Program-made: the position numbers and the translations under genes
Shown: one piece after another, positions 46,080-55,329 of the stretch
Numbering within the stretch: position 1 is the first letter of the stretch
How the letters are laid out: each line of letters opens with the position of its first letter
The notes under the pieces: model-generated
The model's database searches: none
The model's input: the letters and a program-made list of their open reading frames with translations, nothing else
Told to the model about the DNA's origin: nothing
DNA from: Prochlorococcus marinus CUG1433
GTDB lineage: Bacteria; Cyanobacteriota; Cyanobacteriia; PCC-6307; Cyanobiaceae
Reading direction: 5' to 3'
Length of the DNA stretch: 64,000 nucleotides
Assembly: GCA_017644425.1 (NCBI GenBank)
Contig: JAEPLN010000001.1
Span: 930,001-994,000 of the forward strand

Positions 46080-47408
46080 TTAAACTTTTTCTCCATCTTT
46101 AAATCCTCTAAAGCATTTAAATCTAGGAAACCTAAGACTAAAAGCCACTGCATCCTTTGACTTAGTTTTTGCATCAGCTCTGATTTCTACAAGTTGACCA
46201 ACGAGATGATTACGTTTAGACCAATATTCTTCACGTTGGATATCACTAAATCCGCTTCCGCAACTAAGACTGTATTCGTATCCATCATCTTCTCCTTCTA
46301 CCAGGATTGCTCCCAGTCTCCCTTTGTTGCGACCTGTGCCTTCCTCAACCGATACAACTTTTAAAGTGACTTCAATGAAAGGTTTTGCTTTTAACCAACT
46401 GTGTGTTCTTTTGCATTCATAGAAAGCATCAGGATCTTTAATCATTACGCCTTCATACCCACCTTCAACAGCAGATTTATTCAGCTCTACAAATCTTTTT
46501 TGTCCTTCAATAGTGTCGAGATCAACATTTTCCCATTCAAGAGTTTGTATATGTTTTAAAAGCATAGAATGTTTTGCTACCCATTCTTTTACTAAAAAAC
46601 TTCTTTTTGTTTGACTAGTGTTCCATCTCCCTTTTTGAAAGTTTTCAAGGGGACATAAGTCAAATAGGTGTAGAACTGCGTCTTTGGTTTGTTTGCCATC
46701 TTTTCTATGTACCTGTTTCATTAAATCTTGAAAGTTAGCGCTCATCACTTCACCATCGAGTACTAAGTCATAAGGTGCTGGGTCTTCTTTTAAGGCGTTT
46801 TCTATTTCTGAGATAATATGACCAAAATTATGGAATTGTTTCCCATTGCGAGAAAACATTTCTACTTTATTTTGTCTAATAATAGTTAAGACGCGTACAC
46901 CATCTAATTTGATTTCAATTTGCTTTTTTCCTATCATTTTTTTTTCATGATTTGCACTGTCATGAGCTAAAGGACAAGAAAAAATAGGAATAGCATATTT
47001 GGGAAATTTCTTTGCTATCTTGTTGATTGTTTTTTCGGATACACCACATCTAAGATCTTTAATTAAAACTCGTCTATAAAATCCATTCCACTCTTCTTTT
47101 GTTGCAGATTCCATAGCCGTAAGAATTGCATCGCGAGCAGCGTGACCAGTAAGTTCTCTTTGAATAAGCTTATTGGCTAATTTTCTAAAATCTTCCCATA
47201 AAAATTTTTGACTTTTTTCAGTCTCTTTCTCAGGGACAATTTTTACACCAAAAGTTACCAATGGATCAAGTGCCATACGTATACCTTCAAAAAAATCATC
47301 TAGACCTTCTTCCATTGCTTCTGAGATGATTTTTTCTTTGTCTAATCTGCTTGGGTGAAATTCTAATTGATGTATTATTTCTTCTTTAAACAATTCTTTT
47401 TGCCTCAC
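46080..47408 (-). CDS. ATP-dependent DNA ligase, phage T4-like architecture
   Basis: Seals nicks with ATP by a lysyl-AMP intermediate. The 442 residues have an N-terminal helical DNA-binding region (RELTGHAARDAI, RRVLIKDLRCGVS), similar in layout to T4 ligase. The nucleotidyl-transferase motifs follow in order: KLDGVR (I, Lys 167), SRNGK (Ia), LVLDGEVM (III), EGVMIKDP (IV) and WLKAKP (V), then an OB fold ending LRFPRFKCF. Bacteria's housekeeping ligase is the NAD-dependent LigA, so this is an accessory enzyme, possibly for repair. Start is GTG at 47408-47406. It is the second gene of a pair with the NTF2-like gene, nine bases apart. Confidence 0.92.
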   Translation of the reverse strand: MRQKELFKEEIIHQLEFHPSRLDKEKIISEAMEEGLDDFFEGIRMALDPLVTFGVKIVPEKETEKSQKFLWEDFRKLANKLIQRELTGHAARDAILTAMESATKEEWNGFYRRVLIKDLRCGVSEKTINKIAKKFPKYAIPIFSCPLAHDSANHEKKMIGKKQIEIKLDGVRVLTIIRQNKVEMFSRNGKQFHNFGHIISEIENALKEDPAPYDLVLDGEVMSANFQDLMKQVHRKDGKQTKDAVLHLFDLCPLENFQKGRWNTSQTKRSFLVKEWVAKHSMLLKHIQTLEWENVDLDTIEGQKRFVELNKSAVEGGYEGVMIKDPDAFYECKRTHSWLKAKPFIEVTLKVVSVEEGTGRNKGRLGAILVEGEDDGYEYSLSCGSGFSDIQREEYWSKRNHLVGQLVEIRADAKTKSKDAVAFSLRFPRFKCFRGFKDGEKV

Positions 47409-47417
47409 AAGAAATTA

Positions 47418-47837
47418 TTAATTCACTTTAGCTATTCTGTCTATTTTCCAATCATTGTCAGTTTTTGCAAAAGTAAAATCTAATGGGAGCTCATCTTGTT
47501 TGTCTTCTGATTTTAAATTCAAAGTTATTATGATTTGATCTTCTTGGACTCTAGGTCTTCCTGATTTTAAATTTCTGTATTTATTAAGGTTTAAACTAGC
47601 TAAAAATTTTAGAAAGTCTTGTCGTTTTACATGAGTTTTATAAGTTTTTGTAGTCAAACCATAAGCTGCATCGATTCTGCCAGCAGCTATTTGATCGAAA
47701 AATTTTCTTACTAATGGATTAATTCCTCTAGCGCTTATAACTAATTTGACTGCATTAAAAGTCCAAAAAGAAACTAGTACAGCTCCGCCAACTAATAATG
47801 CTTTAATTCCGATATCTTTAACTAGTGTTGCGTCCAT
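47418..47837 (-). CDS. Membrane-anchored NTF2-like protein, unknown function
   Basis: A 139-residue protein. Residues about 8-33 form one hydrophobic helix (IGIKALLVGGAVLVSFWTFNAV), giving an N-terminal membrane anchor. The rest (VRKFFDQIAAGRIDAAYGLTT, DFLKFLASLNL, then alternating strands LNLKSEDKQDELPLDFTF and DNDWKIDRIAKVN) reads like an NTF2/DUF4864-type cone fold, which often binds small ligands or acts as a structural domain. ATG start. The close spacing to the ligase suggests co-transcription, but a membrane protein and a ligase have no obvious shared task. Confidence 0.75.
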   Translation of the reverse strand: MDATLVKDIGIKALLVGGAVLVSFWTFNAVKLVISARGINPLVRKFFDQIAAGRIDAAYGLTTKTYKTHVKRQDFLKFLASLNLNKYRNLKSGRPRVQEDQIIITLNLKSEDKQDELPLDFTFAKTDNDWKIDRIAKVN

Positions 47838-47922
47838 GTTAATTTGAGTTTTTTATTACTTTAAGAAAAGAAATCGTTTTTGATGGCTTTTTTTGTCAAA
47901 ATAATACTAATTTTAATCCATA

Positions 47923-48450
47923 ATGCCTGTAATTCCTCTTTTACCTTTATTTCATAGATTTAATAGCCAATATTTTGAAAATTCTTTAACGGTTAATAAT
48001 CACCCTTTAGTAAAAGTTAGATGGAGTGATAATAGATTAAAAACTACTGCTGGTTTTTATAAAAGAAAACGTATTAATGGTTTTATAGATTCTGAAATTA
48101 TCTTATCGAAACCTATCTTGAGTAAATTATCCACTAGTGAAATAAACAGTACTTTATGTCATGAAATGATTCATGCATGGGTAGATAGGATATTAAAGAA
48201 AAATGAGATACATGGTCCAAATTTCTTAGAAAAGATGCATGAAATTAATTCAAAAGAGAAGAATTTTCAAATTGCTGTAAGGCACTCATTTCCTATAGAA
48301 AGGAGAGAATTAAAATATATAGGAACTTGTCAACATTGTGGTGAGAAATTTTCTTATAGAAAAAGAATAAAGAATATAGCCTGTAAAAAATGTTGTGTAA
48401 ATTTCTTTAATGGATCATGGCATAAAAAGTGTTTGATTTTGTTTGATTAA
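47923..48450 (+). CDS. SprT-like zinc metalloprotease
   Basis: A 175-residue SprT-domain protein. The metal and catalytic site is CHEMIHAWVD (HExxH, His80, Glu81, His84), with a third ligand candidate in HGPNFLEKMHEIN. The C-terminal zinc ribbon is CQHCGEKFSYRKRI followed by CKKCC. Eukaryotic Spartan and bacterial SprT relatives degrade DNA-protein cross-links or handle replication stress. N-terminal PLFHRFNSQYFE is the usual first helix of the fold. ATG start, divergent from the NTF2-like gene across 85 bases. The nearby ligase fits a DNA-repair neighbourhood by inference. Confidence 0.87.
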   Translation: MPVIPLLPLFHRFNSQYFENSLTVNNHPLVKVRWSDNRLKTTAGFYKRKRINGFIDSEIILSKPILSKLSTSEINSTLCHEMIHAWVDRILKKNEIHGPNFLEKMHEINSKEKNFQIAVRHSFPIERRELKYIGTCQHCGEKFSYRKRIKNIACKKCCVNFFNGSWHKKCLILFD

Positions 48451-48534
48451 AAATAATTAGATGTGTTTTTGTTTCTATCTTTGGAATTATTTATTTTTTT
48501 AATGTAATTTATATTTTAAAAAGAAGAATAATTT

Positions 48535-49098
48535 ATGGATTCAAGGAGAATTAGAAATCTTAGAAATAGTTTTGATAGAAATATTTTTGATAAACAAGTT
48601 GATAAAGTTTTTGAAACTGGAAGACAATTCGTTGATGGAGTATCTGGTGCTAGGCCAGGTAAAAGAAGGAACTCAGATTTTCAAGGAATAACAAGTAAGA
48701 GTGTTAAAAAAGTAGGAAAATGGGTATCTGAAAAAGTGGATTTATTTTTTGATGAAGAAAATGATGACTGGAATGATGAGAATTTTTACGATGATCAAAG
48801 CGATATCAAGACATTTTCCAGAGCATCAAATTCTTATGAATCTACTACACAGCATTCGAAAAGACCTTTAGAAGCAATATCTTTAAGGCAACCAAAAAAT
48901 TTACAGACAACTGAGCAAAAAAAATTACCTTATGTGAAAGATAGTAAGGACGAAGATTGGCCAGATGAGATGGATTTCAAAGTTGAAAGATGGCAAAGAG
49001 CTTCAGAAAATGTGAATAATACTTCTAGAGATCAATCAATCCCACAAGTTCAATCAAAATCAAGAAATATTCCCCGATCAAGAAGAAGAAGAGTATAG
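48535..49098 (+). CDS. Charged, largely disordered protein of unknown function
   Basis: A 187-residue protein with no membrane segment or recognised domain. A basic N-terminal part (DSRRIRNLRNSFDRNIFDK, then GKRRNSDF) is followed by a short helix (KSVKKVGKWVSEKVDLFF), an acidic patch (DEENDDWNDENFYDDQSD), a Ser/Thr/Gln-rich middle, a DEDWPDEMDF patch and a strongly basic tail (RNIPRSRRRRV). Alternating acidic and basic blocks suggest nucleic-acid or protein binding by charge. I recall similar unannotated proteins in picocyanobacteria, without a function. The ATG is at 48535. The last 21 bases overlap the convergent chorismate lyase gene. Confidence 0.7.
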   Translation: MDSRRIRNLRNSFDRNIFDKQVDKVFETGRQFVDGVSGARPGKRRNSDFQGITSKSVKKVGKWVSEKVDLFFDEENDDWNDENFYDDQSDIKTFSRASNSYESTTQHSKRPLEAISLRQPKNLQTTEQKKLPYVKDSKDEDWPDEMDFKVERWQRASENVNNTSRDQSIPQVQSKSRNIPRSRRRRV

Positions 49099-49620
49099 TT
49101 TGGTAAATTCTTTAATTCCTGAATAACCCAGCAAAGTTTCTAAATTTGGATTGAAAACCTCCCTTATAATCGTTAAGGGTTTTTTTTCTCGAAAAAATCT
49201 GTAGTTTCTTGACCAGAATGGACCTTTAAAGCAAAATTGATCTTCTAACCATTTTGCATTGACAAGTGAAATACGATCAACCTCTCTAAATAATTCTGAT
49301 CTGTCTTGTGTCAAATTCTTCCAAATTGGCTCTTCTTTGGCTTTTAAATTTTCACTCACTTGATCTGCATTCCACCAACTTTCTGCCCATGCTAGGTTTT
49401 TATTATTGCTTTTGATCCATACTTGTCTTCTAATTAACGGGCCATTTAACTGCTTCAATTCTGTAGGACCTTCTTGAGTGAATAGAGGATCTAATTGCAT
49501 TGAAATTAATTTAATTTTTGTCTCTTGATTTGTTAAAAGCTGCAGATGTCTAGTTGGACTTCCATCCCCAAGCAGCATTAATTTCCATGGACCAGATATT
49601 TTTGGTAGTGAATTCTTCAC
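49078..49620 (-). CDS. Chorismate lyase, DUF98 cyanobacterial type
   Basis: Splits chorismate into 4-hydroxybenzoate and pyruvate, the entry to plastoquinone in cyanobacteria. The 180 residues show WKLMLLGDGSPTRHLQLLTN (about 12-31), RRQVWIKSNN, AESWWNADQV, and FFREKKPLTIIREVFNP. These are the DUF98/UbiC-like pieces as I know them, with the Arg and the C-terminal Glu of the active site visible. Start is GTG at 49620-49618. The 3' end overlaps the opposite-strand gene by 21 bases. Together with the ABC1 kinase it links this region to quinone metabolism, by inference. Confidence 0.86.
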   Translation of the reverse strand: MKNSLPKISGPWKLMLLGDGSPTRHLQLLTNQETKIKLISMQLDPLFTQEGPTELKQLNGPLIRRQVWIKSNNKNLAWAESWWNADQVSENLKAKEEPIWKNLTQDRSELFREVDRISLVNAKWLEDQFCFKGPFWSRNYRFFREKKPLTIIREVFNPNLETLLGYSGIKEFTKLYSSSS

Positions 49621-49701
49621 TAAAAAATTAGAGGCTTTTTCTTCCCATAAAATTTTTGGAGAGTTAAAAAGTTTATTATTCAGTGCTCTGATGGAGTGCT
49701 T

Positions 49702-51669
49702 TTAAGATGATAACTTTTTTTCAGCAAAAATATTTGTCTTATCTTTTTTTATCTCTCTTATTTTTAGCCAAACAAGTAAAGCAGTTAAATCAGCTTTGCT
49801 AACCCCAGGAATTTTTGAAGCATCACCAAAATTTTTTGGCTTTATTTTATTCAAATTTTCTCTAGCTTCTAAAGATAATGTATCTATCTTTTCATAATTA
49901 ATTTCTTGAGGCAGAGATTTACAGCTTTGACGATTTATTTGTTCAATGTTGTTTTGTTGTCTTTTTAGATAACCCTCGTATTTAATATCTATTTCAACAC
50001 CTTCTTGTATTGAAGAAGCTATATTTTTTTCAGTTAAATTATATTTAATTAAATCTGAATAATGAAAGTTTGGTCTTTTTAAGAGTTCTTTTAAAGTTGT
50101 TGAGCCTTTGATTCTTGATCCTGTGGCTAATTCTAGTTTTTTTGATATTTCATCCGTGTTTTTTAAACGCGTGTTTTTTAATCTTAATTTCTCTTCTTCA
50201 AGGAGTTTCATTTTTTCTTGATAGACCGACCATCTTTTCTCATCAATTAGCCCTATTTCATAACCTAACGGGGTTAATCGCCTATCTGCATTATCTCCTC
50301 TCAAGGTCAACCTGTATTCACTCCTACTAGTAAGAACTCTGTATGGTTCTTTGAGATCTTTGGTAATTAAATCATTGATCATTGTTCCTATATAGCTGCT
50401 TTCTCTAGTGAAGATTATTGGATCTTTTTTGTTTAGTTTTCTTGTCGCATTGACTCCGGCCACTAATCCTTGTGCTGCTGCTTCTTCATAACCAGTAGTT
50501 CCATTAATTTGTCCAGCGCTAAATAAATATTCAATTTCTTTCGTTTCGAGTGATGTTTGAAGTTGTGTTGCAGGTATATAGTCATACTCGACAGCATAAG
50601 CTGGTCGCAACATTTTACATTCATTTAATCCAGGTAAGGTTCTTAGAAGTTCTAATTGAATATTTTCAGGTAAACCTGTAGAGAATCCTTGAACATATAT
50701 TTCAGGGGTATTAATTCCTTCTGGTTCTAAGAAAATTTGATGCGATTCTTTATCAGCAAATTTAACGATTTTATCTTCAATTGATGGACAATATCTTGGC
50801 CCCTTACTATCAATAAAACCGCCGTAAATGGGAGTTAAATGTAAATTGTCTCGAATTAGTTGATGTGTTTTGGCAGTTGTTCTTGTGATGTGACAACTAA
50901 CTTGGGGCATATTATTTTTGATATCTGGATCAAAAGAAAAATATTTATCCGCTGCAGTACTTGGTTGAATATCTAATTCATCAAAAATGATACTTCTTTT
51001 ATCAACTCTTGCTGGAGTTCCTGTTTTTAAACGTTCTGTTTTGATACCAATTTCGTGTAAATTTTGAGTAAGACCTTTTGCTGCTTGTTCGCCCGATCTA
51101 CCAGCTGACATTGATTTATTTCCTATCCATATTCTTCCTTCCAAGAACGTACCAGCTGTGATGATAACTGATCTTGCTGAAAAATAACTACCAAAGAAAG
51201 TTCTTACACCCTTTATTCTTTTTTTTACGATTTTTTTTGAGTTCAATCCAATTTCTTCAGTTTTTCCGATATCTAGTTCAGTAATCATTGCTTCTTTTAA
51301 TGATAAATTATCTGTATTTTGTAGTATTTCAATCATCTTTTTTGAGTATTCTCTTTTATCTGTCTGAGCTCTTAATGCCCATACAGCTGGACCTCTACTT
51401 GCATTTAATATTCTTTTTTGTATAGCTGTCTCATCAGCTAATTTACCAATAATTCCACCTAATGCATCAACTTCATGTACCAACTGACTTTTTGCTGGGC
51501 CGCCAACAGCAGGGTTGCAAGGTTGCCAGGCAATCCTATCTAAATTGATTGTAAATAAGGCTGTAGAAAATCCTAATTTTGCTGTTGTTATAGCGGCTTC
51601 GCATCCTGCATGTCCTCCACCAATAACGATGACATCAAAAGATTCATTTGTTGATTGATGATCTTGCAT
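49702..51669 (-). CDS. mnmG: tRNA uridine-34 modification enzyme MnmG (GidA)
   Basis: FAD-dependent enzyme which, with MnmE, makes 5-carboxymethylaminomethyluridine at the wobble base of certain tRNAs. The 655 residues have [15 protein letters not shown] (FAD loop, about 14-28), the GidA signatures [15 protein letters not shown] and [18 protein letters not shown], and [16 protein letters not shown]. The helical C-terminal domain for MnmE and tRNA contact runs from about 480. ATG start. It follows dnaB after 12 bases on the same strand, a compact replication and translation group with rplI upstream. Confidence 0.97.
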   Translation of the reverse strand: MQDHQSTNESFDVIVIGGGHAGCEAAITTAKLGFSTALFTINLDRIAWQPCNPAVGGPAKSQLVHEVDALGGIIGKLADETAIQKRILNASRGPAVWALRAQTDKREYSKKMIEILQNTDNLSLKEAMITELDIGKTEEIGLNSKKIVKKRIKGVRTFFGSYFSARSVIITAGTFLEGRIWIGNKSMSAGRSGEQAAKGLTQNLHEIGIKTERLKTGTPARVDKRSIIFDELDIQPSTAADKYFSFDPDIKNNMPQVSCHITRTTAKTHQLIRDNLHLTPIYGGFIDSKGPRYCPSIEDKIVKFADKESHQIFLEPEGINTPEIYVQGFSTGLPENIQLELLRTLPGLNECKMLRPAYAVEYDYIPATQLQTSLETKEIEYLFSAGQINGTTGYEEAAAQGLVAGVNATRKLNKKDPIIFTRESSYIGTMINDLITKDLKEPYRVLTSRSEYRLTLRGDNADRRLTPLGYEIGLIDEKRWSVYQEKMKLLEEEKLRLKNTRLKNTDEISKKLELATGSRIKGSTTLKELLKRPNFHYSDLIKYNLTEKNIASSIQEGVEIDIKYEGYLKRQQNNIEQINRQSCKSLPQEINYEKIDTLSLEARENLNKIKPKNFGDASKIPGVSKADLTALLVWLKIREIKKDKTNIFAEKKLSS

Positions 51670-51681
51670 TTTAGGATTGAT

Positions 51682-53064
51682 TTAATTAGCTAAATTCCTA
51701 AATCTCGTAAATTGAGGTTCAAATAATAATTTAACAGTTCCTACGGGTCCATTTCTATGTTTAGTGACAATGATTTCTGTAATTCCCCTATCTTCAGTCT
51801 CTGGATTATAGTATTCGTCTCTATAAATCATTAATACTAAATCTGCGTCTTGTTCAATAGATCCTGATTCTCTTAAATCGCTTAACATTGGTCTTTTATT
51901 TGTTCTAGATTCTACCCCTCTACTAAGCTGAGATAAAGCAACTACTGGTACTTTTAATTCTCTGGCCATGCTTTTAAGACCTCTTGTTATTCGTGAAAGT
52001 TCTTGCACTCTATTATCAGGGGTTGATCCTTCCATCAACTGTAGGTAATCAATCACAATTAATCCAAGTTCTTTTTTTTGTTCAGCTATTAATCTTCTGC
52101 ACAGAGATCTCATCTCTAAAACACTTAAGTTAGGCTTGTCATCTATAAATATTGGTAATTGACCTAATGAATTGATACCTTCTCCGAGTAATGGCCATTC
52201 ATCTTGCTGTAATCTACCTGTTCTTAACCTGCCACTCTCGATTCCAACTTCCATAGAGAGCAATCTATATGTCAATTGTTCTTTACTCATTTCAAGACTA
52301 AATACACACACAGGTAAATCTTGCGATTGTGCAACATTTTTTGCCAGATTAAGAACTATTGAAGTTTTCCCCATTGAAGGTCTTCCAGCAACAATTATTA
52401 AATCACTTCTTTGAAAACCTTGAGTCATCGCATCAAGGTCGTAGAAATTTACTGGAATACCAGCTACTGAAGTACCTAATGATCTTGACTCTATTTCATT
52501 GAAAGTACTTGTAAGGATTTCAGCTGCTTGAGTCAGGCCTTTTGAAGGTTTTTCTTGGCTGATTTCAAATATTTTTTGCTCCGCTTTATCTAGAACTTCA
52601 TTAGTATCTTGAGTTTGATCAAAACCTAGTTGAACCACTTCATTCCCAGATCTGATAAGTTGCCTTCTCATGAATTTGTCGTTAATTAAATTAGCAACTT
52701 GTTCTATGGAAGCTGTAGAGGAAACATTTTCAACTAGTTCTACCAGTTTGCTGTTTCCTCCAATTTTTTCTAGTGATCCATTATCTGCTAACCAAGCACT
52801 CATTGACGTTAAATCAGTTGGTTTACCCTGGGTATGCAACATTAATGCTGTTTTATAAATCTCTTGATGGGCATTTATATAAAAAGCTTCAGGTTTAATT
52901 AAGTCTGCAATTCTTCCGATCGCGTCTGGATCAAGAAGTATGCCCCCAAGAACAGCTTCCTCTGCTTGAACGTTTTGAGGAGGTACTAATCCAGAGTTTT
53001 CACTATTAAAATCCTTTTTAAAATTTTTATTTTGCCCATTATTTGGAAAAGGTACTGAAACCAT
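51682..53064 (-). CDS. dnaB: Replicative DNA helicase DnaB
   Basis: Hexameric 5'-3' helicase of the replication fork. The 460 residues have the N-terminal primase-contact domain (PPQNVQAEEAVLGGIL onward), the linker, and the RecA-like core: IVAGRPSMGKTSIVLNLA (Walker A), the Walker B LIVIDYLQLM, VVALSQLSRGVESR and SDLRESGSIEQDAD with the arginine finger near RDEYYNPETEDRG. No intein is inserted. ATG start. It lies between rplI and mnmG, with 58 bases to rplI. Confidence 0.98.
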   Translation of the reverse strand: MVSVPFPNNGQNKNFKKDFNSENSGLVPPQNVQAEEAVLGGILLDPDAIGRIADLIKPEAFYINAHQEIYKTALMLHTQGKPTDLTSMSAWLADNGSLEKIGGNSKLVELVENVSSTASIEQVANLINDKFMRRQLIRSGNEVVQLGFDQTQDTNEVLDKAEQKIFEISQEKPSKGLTQAAEILTSTFNEIESRSLGTSVAGIPVNFYDLDAMTQGFQRSDLIIVAGRPSMGKTSIVLNLAKNVAQSQDLPVCVFSLEMSKEQLTYRLLSMEVGIESGRLRTGRLQQDEWPLLGEGINSLGQLPIFIDDKPNLSVLEMRSLCRRLIAEQKKELGLIVIDYLQLMEGSTPDNRVQELSRITRGLKSMARELKVPVVALSQLSRGVESRTNKRPMLSDLRESGSIEQDADLVLMIYRDEYYNPETEDRGITEIIVTKHRNGPVGTVKLLFEPQFTRFRNLAN

Positions 53065-53122
53065 ATCTTTAATTGCTTAGATATATACTCTGGCTACTTT
53101 TCAAAATAATGCAACAAATTGA

Positions 53123-53578
53123 TTAACTTGTTACTTCAATATTTACTTCTGCATTTACTTCTGGATGTAATTTTATTTTTGCAGTAAAAGAACCTAAATT
53201 ATGAATATCAGGAACAGTAATGTTTCTTCTATCAATTTCTTTTTTAGTTGCTGCTTCTATCGCTTCGGCAACATCCCCATTGGTAACCGTTCCAAAAAGG
53301 ACACCATCTTCCCCAACCTGTTTTTTGATAGCGAACCTACCTATTGTAGATAATGCAGTTTGGAAATCTAAAGCTTCTTGTTTTAATTTATCAGCAGCGA
53401 TTTTTTCTTTTTCTTTCTTCCTCTCAATTTGTTTAAGGACTGCTGGTGTAACATTCATTGCCTTGCCATAAGGTAATAGAAAATTTCTTGCGTATCCTGG
53501 TGCTACTTCAACTAGATCTCCTTCTTGACCTAGAGATGCGATTGATTCAGTTAATGCGACTTGTACTCTTTTAGCCAT
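53123..53578 (-). CDS. rplI: 50S ribosomal protein L9
   Basis: Two-domain L9 that binds 23S rRNA at the L1 stalk base. The 151 residues have the N domain [40 protein letters not shown], then a Lys/Glu-rich connecting helix ([18 protein letters not shown]) and the C-terminal domain with [11 protein letters not shown] and [20 protein letters not shown]. The ATG at 53578-53576 is the usual L9 start; a longer frame with MFNIF in front is not. The gene precedes dnaB, an order I know in many bacteria. Confidence 0.98.
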   Translation of the reverse strand: MAKRVQVALTESIASLGQEGDLVEVAPGYARNFLLPYGKAMNVTPAVLKQIERKKEKEKIAADKLKQEALDFQTALSTIGRFAIKKQVGEDGVLFGTVTNGDVAEAIEAATKKEIDRRNITVPDIHNLGSFTAKIKLHPEVNAEVNIEVTS

Positions 53579-53598
53579 GAAAATATTGAACAATATAA

Positions 53599-54537
53599 TT
53601 AATAATAAGACCTAGAGGGTAACTTTACTTTTTTTGCAAGACCAAATTTTGCAAGAATCTTAATATGTTCCCATGTTATATCTATCTGACCCCTAAATAA
53701 TCCTTGTTTTGCCGAATTAGGGAATGCATGATGATTATTATGCCAACCTTCTCCAAATGTTAATGCAGCAACCCACGCATTATTTTTAGATGAATCACCA
53801 CTTTCAAATGGTGCTTTACCCCAACAATGCGTCGCGGAGTTTACTAGCCAAGTTACGTGATAAACAACTACAAGCCTCAATGGAATTCCCCAAAGGACTA
53901 AAGCCCATCCTCCAACTCCTAATTTTTGACCTATTGCGAACAAAGAAAGTCCAATAGGAATTTGTAAGAATAAAAAATATTTATTTAGAAATCTATAATA
54001 TGGATCCTTGATTAAATCTGCACTTAGTTTTGGAACAGCTTTTAGTGCTTCAACGTCTTTAAACATCCAACCCATATGACTCCACCAAAACCCTTTTTTA
54101 CTATTGTGATGGTCTACTTCAGTATCTGAAAAAGAGTGGTGATGCCTATGTAAACCTACCCAATCTATTGGTCCATGCTGGCAACTTATAGCTCCACAGG
54201 TAGCAAAAAATCTTTCTAACCACCTTGGAACAATGAACGATCTGTGAGATAACAATCTGTGATATCCAAGAGTGACTCCTAAACAAGCAGTTACCCAGTA
54301 AAGAAATAATAATGAAGTGACTGCAGGAAGACTCCAAAATTTTGGTTGTATAGCTAAAAGAGAAAGGATATGAATTGCAATCATGAAAACTATTGTTCCC
54401 CAAGTTTTATGTAATCTTGGAGGATATCTTTTTGAATGGCTGGAAGGTTCCAGTAATTTTTCTGAGAGTTCTATAACTTTTTCAGCTGGGACAGGTTTTT
54501 TTAATTTTGCTGTTTCTTGGAAAATTACTGAGTTCAT
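53599..54537 (-). CDS. desC: Acyl-lipid fatty acid desaturase (delta-9, DesC-like)
   Basis: Membrane di-iron enzyme adding the first double bond to acyl chains in lipids. The 312 residues have several hydrophobic segments and the three His boxes: HRLLSH (93-98), HRHHH (130-134) and HNNHH (266-270). [12 protein letters not shown] is typical of the stearoyl-type enzymes. Membrane fluidity control by growth temperature is the usual role. Exact position specificity is inferred. ATG at 54537; divergent from the following plus-strand gene across 75 A/T-rich bases, where promoters of both probably lie. Confidence 0.92.
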   Translation of the reverse strand: MNSVIFQETAKLKKPVPAEKVIELSEKLLEPSSHSKRYPPRLHKTWGTIVFMIAIHILSLLAIQPKFWSLPAVTSLLFLYWVTACLGVTLGYHRLLSHRSFIVPRWLERFFATCGAISCQHGPIDWVGLHRHHHSFSDTEVDHHNSKKGFWWSHMGWMFKDVEALKAVPKLSADLIKDPYYRFLNKYFLFLQIPIGLSLFAIGQKLGVGGWALVLWGIPLRLVVVYHVTWLVNSATHCWGKAPFESGDSSKNNAWVAALTFGEGWHNNHHAFPNSAKQGLFRGQIDITWEHIKILAKFGLAKKVKLPSRSYY

Positions 54538-54612
54538 GATATTGAAATACTATTTTCAAAATTACCGATATGTAATATTATCATACTATATTATTGATAA
54601 GTTTAATTATCT

Positions 54613-55311
54613 GTGAGTCTCGGATATCGCGATAAATTATCTAGAGGTCGAAGGGCTATGGCTCATTTGATACACCTCTGGCATGAGAGAAATGGATGGT
54701 CTCACAGAGTTTTGCCATTACTTTCTGAAGTTCTTGATTTAGGTAAAGTTCATAATTCGCAAATTTCTAATCTCAGGAATGGGAAATTATCTTCACCAGG
54801 TCCTGAAGTTTTTCTTGCTTTAGCCCAAGTTAATATGATTCTTGATCAAGGTATAGAAAAAATCAGGGATCGTTTTGAAAGTGATTACCCAGAGTTATGG
54901 AAATCTTTGGAAGAGTCTGCATTACCCCTAAAAAATGATTCTGGTAATCCATTATCGGCCGGGGAGTTATTCGAGATATTTTCAGGATTAAAATCTCTAC
55001 CTTCATCTTTTGACTGGTACATAGAAGATGAAGAAGCTTCTGCTTTAAGTGATGCTCTTTCAGTGCATTTTTGTCAGAATAAGGCTTGGAGATCATGTAA
55101 AATTCAGGTAATGGAAGCCTATGCTGTCAATAAATCTGCCCGTAGAGAACGTTTTGCTGAGGTAATTGCAGGAATTAGAGATTATACGGCAGAAGAATTA
55201 GACGGAGAACTACTTGATTTATATGAGGCTTCAAAAAAACTTACTTATTTTCAGGGTAGGGGACCTAATGCTTTCCTAGCAGAATTAAGAAATTTAGCTT
55301 CTGAAAAATAA
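54613..55311 (+). CDS. Conserved cyanobacterial protein of unknown function with an HTH-like segment
   Basis: A 232-residue soluble protein. The segment LGKVHNSQISNLRNGKLSSPGPEVFLAL (about 43-70; I give it in parts as VHNSQISNLRNGKLS plus SPGPEVFLAL) resembles the recognition part of an XRE-like helix-turn-helix. The N-terminus is basic with HLWHERNGWSHRVLP, and the C-terminal half has RRERFAEVIAGIRDYTAEELDG and an acidic helix. I recall homologues in marine picocyanobacteria but no tested function. Start is GTG at 54613; an ATG at 54658 is the alternative. It heads a plus-strand series leading to gcvP. Confidence 0.75.
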   Translation: MSLGYRDKLSRGRRAMAHLIHLWHERNGWSHRVLPLLSEVLDLGKVHNSQISNLRNGKLSSPGPEVFLALAQVNMILDQGIEKIRDRFESDYPELWKSLEESALPLKNDSGNPLSAGELFEIFSGLKSLPSSFDWYIEDEEASALSDALSVHFCQNKAWRSCKIQVMEAYAVNKSARRERFAEVIAGIRDYTAEELDGELLDLYEASKKLTYFQGRGPNAFLAELRNLASEK

Positions 55312-55329
55312 CATGAATTTTCATAATAA

